Of a stretch of 64,000 nt of DNA, positions 61,360 to 64,000 are shown one piece after another. Within the stretch, counting starts at the first letter, position 1. Every line of letters starts with the position of its first letter. Source of the DNA: Diaminobutyricimonas aerilata (GTDB lineage: Bacteria; Actinomycetota; Actinomycetes; Actinomycetales; Microbacteriaceae); contig NZ_PGFF01000001.1 of assembly GCF_002797715.1 (NCBI RefSeq), positions 2,317,304 to 2,381,303 on the forward strand, read 5' to 3'. Below the pieces are notes generated by a model. That model made no database searches. It was not told the origin of the DNA and saw only the letters and a program-made list of their open reading frames with translations. A program made the translations under genes and the position numbers.

Positions 61360-63573
61360 TCAGTCGTGGTGGCCGTGGCCGTTGCCGTTGCCGTGCCCGT
61401 TGCCCGGCTGCGGCAGCGACTTCTGGATCTGCATGAGGAACTCGACGTTGCTGCCGGTCTCCTTGAGCTTTCCGAGCACGATCTCGAGCGCCTGCTGCGG
61501 GTCGAGGCCGGCGAGGGCACGACGCAGCTTCCAGGTGACCTTGACCTCGTCGACACCGAGCAGCATCTCCTCGCGGCGGGTGCTCGACGCGTTGACGTCG
61601 ACGGCCGGGAAGATCCGCTTGTCGGCGAGCTGCCGCGAGAGGCGCAGCTCCATGTTGCCGGTGCCCTTGAACTCCTCGAAGATGACCTCGTCCATCTTGG
61701 ACCCGGTCTCGACGAGCGCGGTGGCGAGGATGGTCAGCGAGCCGCCGTCCTCGATGTTGCGCGCGGCGCCGAAGAAGCGCTTCGGCGGGTACAGCGCCGA
61801 CGAGTCGACACCGCCGGAGAGTATGCGACCCGACGCGGGAGCGGCCAGGTTGTAGGCGCGGCCGAGGCGGGTGATCGAGTCGAGCAGCACGACGACGTCG
61901 TGTCCGAGCTCGACGAGTCGCTTGGCGCGCTCGATCGCGAGCTCGGCCACGGTCGTGTGGTCCTCGGCGGGGCGGTCGAAGGTCGAGGCGATGACCTCAC
62001 CCTTCACCGTGCGCTGCATGTCGGTGACCTCTTCGGGCCGCTCGTCGACGAGCACGACCATGAGGTGGGCCTCGGGGTTGTTCTTCGCGATCGCGTTCGC
62101 GATGGCCTGCAGCACGACCGTCTTGCCGGCCTTCGGCGGCGACACGATGAGACCGCGCTGCCCCTTGCCGATCGGCGACACGAGGTCGATGATGCGGGTC
62201 GAGATCTTCGCCGGCTCGGTCTCGAGGCGCAGTCGCTCCTGCGGGTAGAGCGGCGTGAGCTTGCCGAATTCCACGCGCTCGGCGAGCTCGTCGTGGGGCA
62301 GCCCGTTCACGCTGTCGATCTTGACGATCGCGTTGTACTTCTGGCGGCCCTGGCCCTGCTCGCCCTCGCGGGGCTGGCGGATGGCGCCGACGACGGCGTC
62401 GCCCTTGCGCAGGTTGTACTTCTTGACCTGCCCGAGCGAGACGTAGACGTCGTTCGCCCCCGGCAGGTAGCCGCTCGTGCGCACGAAGGCGTAGTTGTCG
62501 AGCACGTCGAGGATGCCCGCGATCGGGATGAGCACGTCGTCGTCGGAGATCTCCGGCTCGAACTCGTCGTTCTGCGCGCCGCGTCCACGCTTGCGGTCGC
62601 GGTAACGGCCCCGGCCGCCGCGTCCGTCGTCCTGGGCGTCGCGCTGCTGCTGGGTCTGCTGCTGGCCACCCTCGGTGCGGCCGCTCTCGCCCTGCTGCTG
62701 ACGGTCACCGCGCTGGCGGTCACCCTGCTGCTGACGGTCGCCCTGCTGACGGTCACCCTGCTGCTGACGGTCGCCCTGCTGCTGACGGTCGCCCTGCTGA
62801 CGGTCACCCTGCTGCTGACGGTCGCCCTGCTGACGGTCGCCCTGCTCCTGGCGGTCGCCTCCGCGGTTGCGGTTGCGGCGCCGGCCCTGACGCTGCTCGC
62901 CCGAGTCGGAGGACGACTCGACGTCACCGTCGGCGGACTCCTGGGCGTCGTCCGACGAGACCTCGGCGGCGTCCTGCTGCGGCTGCTCGCCGCGGCCGCG
63001 TCCGCGGCGGCGCGGCGACTCGGTCGACGGTGCCTGCTCGGCGGCGGGCTGATCGGCCGGACCGGCCTCGGTGGCCTGCTCGGTGGCTTGCTGGTCGGTG
63101 GGCTGCTGGGCGGTGGTCGGCTGGTCGGCGGCCGGCGCGACGTCGGCGAGCGGCACGAGACCCGTGTCGGCCGAGTTCACGTGCGAGACGGCGGCGACGG
63201 GCGCCTCGCCCGGAGCGGCGGTGACCCGTCGGCTGCCGCGACGTCGCGGAGTGGCGGTTGCGGTCGGGGCGGGGGCCTGCGGCGCCTCCACCGGGGCGGC
63301 GGCGGGAGCCGTCTCCACCGGAGCGACGTCCGCCGGCGCGGCGTCGGCAGCGGGGGCCTCGACCTCGACCGGCAGGTCGAGCTGCGGGGCGTCGGCGGCG
63401 ACGGTCTCGCCGCCCTGGCTGTCGGAGATCAGGTCCACGAGTTCTCCTTTACGAAGTTTCGAGGCAGCGGGGAGGCCGAGCCGAGCCGCGAGTGCCTGCA
63501 GCTCGGGCAGCCTCAGCTTCGCGAGATCGGTGCGGGACTCCACGACGGGAGGGTGCGAGGGCGCGTCAGTCAA
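61360..63573 (-). CDS. rho: Transcription termination factor Rho with long disordered N-terminal insert
   Basis: 737-residue hexameric RNA helicase. After a Rho N-terminal helix domain (about residues 12-50, AKLRLPELQALAARLGL) comes a disordered region of about 290 residues: Ala/Pro/Glu-rich, then Gln/Asp/Arg/Gly-rich with ten GDRQQ(Q) repeats and a basic RGRYRDRKRGRG stretch. The RNA-binding cold-shock-like domain (about 345-420) has GILDVLDNYAFVRTSGYLPG. The ATPase (about 425-715) has SPPKAGKTV, VVLVDERPEEV and DSITRLGRAYN. Initiation is at TTG 63573 with AAGGA upstream. Such inserts are common in high-GC actinobacterial Rho and add RNA affinity, allowing termination at structured RNA. Confidence 0.97.
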   Translation of the reverse strand: MTDAPSHPPVVESRTDLAKLRLPELQALAARLGLPAASKLRKGELVDLISDSQGGETVAADAPQLDLPVEVEAPAADAAPADVAPVETAPAAAPVEAPQAPAPTATATPRRRGSRRVTAAPGEAPVAAVSHVNSADTGLVPLADVAPAADQPTTAQQPTDQQATEQATEAGPADQPAAEQAPSTESPRRRGRGRGEQPQQDAAEVSSDDAQESADGDVESSSDSGEQRQGRRRNRNRGGDRQEQGDRQQGDRQQQGDRQQGDRQQQGDRQQQGDRQQGDRQQQGDRQRGDRQQQGESGRTEGGQQQTQQQRDAQDDGRGGRGRYRDRKRGRGAQNDEFEPEISDDDVLIPIAGILDVLDNYAFVRTSGYLPGANDVYVSLGQVKKYNLRKGDAVVGAIRQPREGEQGQGRQKYNAIVKIDSVNGLPHDELAERVEFGKLTPLYPQERLRLETEPAKISTRIIDLVSPIGKGQRGLIVSPPKAGKTVVLQAIANAIAKNNPEAHLMVVLVDERPEEVTDMQRTVKGEVIASTFDRPAEDHTTVAELAIERAKRLVELGHDVVVLLDSITRLGRAYNLAAPASGRILSGGVDSSALYPPKRFFGAARNIEDGGSLTILATALVETGSKMDEVIFEEFKGTGNMELRLSRQLADKRIFPAVDVNASSTRREEMLLGVDEVKVTWKLRRALAGLDPQQALEIVLGKLKETGSNVEFLMQIQKSLPQPGNGHGNGNGHGHHD
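62692..62859. repeat. Minisatellite inside rho encoding GDRQQ/GDRQQQ units
   Basis: 56 codons form ten units that begin Gly-Asp-Arg-Gln, alternating between five and six residues (15 or 18 bases), with only one Glu and one Arg substitution. Every unit is a multiple of three bases, so length changes stay in frame. It lies in the disordered region before the RNA-binding domain. Confidence 0.95.
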
Positions 63574-63590
63574 GGGGTGATTCCTTATCT

Positions 63591-63613
63591 CCCGAGCAGA
63601 GAACGTTCTCGGG
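63591..63613. promoter_or_regulatory. Overlapping inverted repeats in the rho 5' leader
   Basis: GAGAACGTTCTC (63599-63610) is a perfect 12-base palindrome. A second pairing, CCCGAG (63591-63596) with CTCGGG (63608-63613), overlaps it, so two alternative structures exist about 18-40 bases before the rho start codon. rho is autoregulated in several bacteria through its leader. Which, if either, fold matters here is unknown. Confidence 0.4.
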
Positions 63614-63693
63614 CTTCAGCATCGGCCGGATCGCCGGCGTGTGATGCTGCGGTAAGCGAGTGCTTGAAATGGATGCTGTCCGGGGCCGCTGCG

Positions 63694-64000
63694 TCAAACC
63701 AGCGCGTCAACCGAATGCGGCACCACTGTAGCACCTTTGAAGTCGACGGCCAGCATGAGCGCCTGCCACGCCGTGTCGGCGTTCGCGTCGACGAGGGCGG
63801 CGGCGACCTGCCGTTCGGCAGGGCTGCTGCCGAGCACGAGGATGGACGGACCGGCACCCGAGACGACGGCCGCGAGACCGTTCGCGCGCAGCACGGTGAT
63901 GAGCCGATCGGTCTCGGGCATCGCGCTCGCGCGGTAGCTCTGGTGCAGCTTGTCCTCGGTCGCCGCGTGCAGCAGCTCGGGGCTCTGGATGAGCGCGGCG
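63694..64000 (-). CDS. thrB: Homoserine kinase, C-terminal part
   Basis: About 101 residues of the C-terminus, with the start beyond the right edge. The sequence contains EDKLHQSYRASAMPETDRLI, the GHMP-kinase motif 3 region GAAVVSGAGPSILVLGS (read here as AAVVSGAGPSILVL) and ends ATVVPHSVDALV. Together with rho directly downstream this matches the actinobacterial thrB-rho neighbourhood. ThrB phosphorylates homoserine for threonine synthesis. Confidence 0.93.
   Translation of the reverse strand, partial: AALIQSPELLHAATEDKLHQSYRASAMPETDRLITVLRANGLAAVVSGAGPSILVLGSSPAERQVAAALVDANADTAWQALMLAVDFKGATVVPHSVDALV

Noticed and set aside
63599-63610. LexA (SOS) box upstream of rho
   Set aside because: The palindrome has GAAC directly joined to GTTC; actinobacterial LexA sites need a spacer of about four bases between the half-sites.

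Overview
This 64 kb window is a chromosomal segment of a high-GC actinobacterium, most likely a member of Microbacteriaceae. The evidence is roughly 70% GC throughout, frequent GTG starts with 4-base GTGA/ATGA overlaps, a DUF222/HNH-type protein at the left edge, MEP-pathway genes, and the actinobacterial order thrB-rho-prfA-prmC-tsaC-wecA-atp at the right edge. No tRNA, rRNA, CRISPR array, transposase or phage gene was seen. About 60 protein genes fill the window and no gene-free stretch exceeds 300 bases.

Layout, left to right. (1) 0-7 kb: end of an HNH protein, then ispG, a site-2 protease, dxr and a tandem-FKBP lipoprotein on the minus strand. A divergent Ser/Thr kinase plus lipoprotein pair sits between dxr and the protease. 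(2) 7-21.5 kb: nitrogen and polyamine/GABA metabolism. Two gabT paralogues, an asparaginase, a potDABC-type transporter with a class III aminotransferase, and alanine dehydrogenase surround a two-component system with a PepSY protein, a ClgR-like regulator and an OsmC protein. (3) 21.5-39 kb: nine co-directional minus-strand genes: two FHA proteins, a PP2C phosphatase, a receptor-type Ser/Thr kinase, a 1,944-residue membrane-anchored Ig/FN3 protein, MoxR, DUF58, a transglutaminase-like membrane protein lacking its catalytic Cys and His, and an EccC-like FtsK/SpoIIIE ATPase. This is the best candidate for an undescribed envelope system. (4) 39-44 kb: an aldehyde dehydrogenase coupled to that locus, an Lrp/AsnC regulator, a putrescine-type aminotransferase and a PuuB-like oxidase, then YceI. 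(5) 44-48.7 kb: an Erm-type 23S rRNA methyltransferase behind a leader peptide with an Arg-Lys-Arg motif, TspO, an aldo/keto reductase, alkylation repair (ogt-tag), and a DUF5684-like gene broken by one stop codon. (6) 48.7-64 kb: yaaA, a P-loop kinase, the full F-type ATP synthase operon, wecA, tsaC, prmC, prfA, rho with a repeat-rich N-terminus, and the end of thrB.

How it fits together. Regions 2 and 4 look like one catabolic network: polyamine or amino-acid import (Pot), transamination (three or four class III enzymes), aminoaldehyde oxidation, GABA transamination and alanine dehydrogenase. A shared CGGATTCC motif upstream of ald/potD and between the Lrp gene and the aldehyde dehydrogenase suggests common control. 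Region 3 combines reversible Ser/Thr phosphorylation (kinase, phosphatase, FHA readers) with a surface protein and assembly ATPases. Several genes (gabT1, ald, ogt, clgR, lrp and the first kinase) appear to be transcribed without a leader, with a -10-like hexamer 6-7 bases before the start codon.

Limits: all family assignments come from reading motifs and general similarity, without database searches. Start codons are judgement calls where noted.
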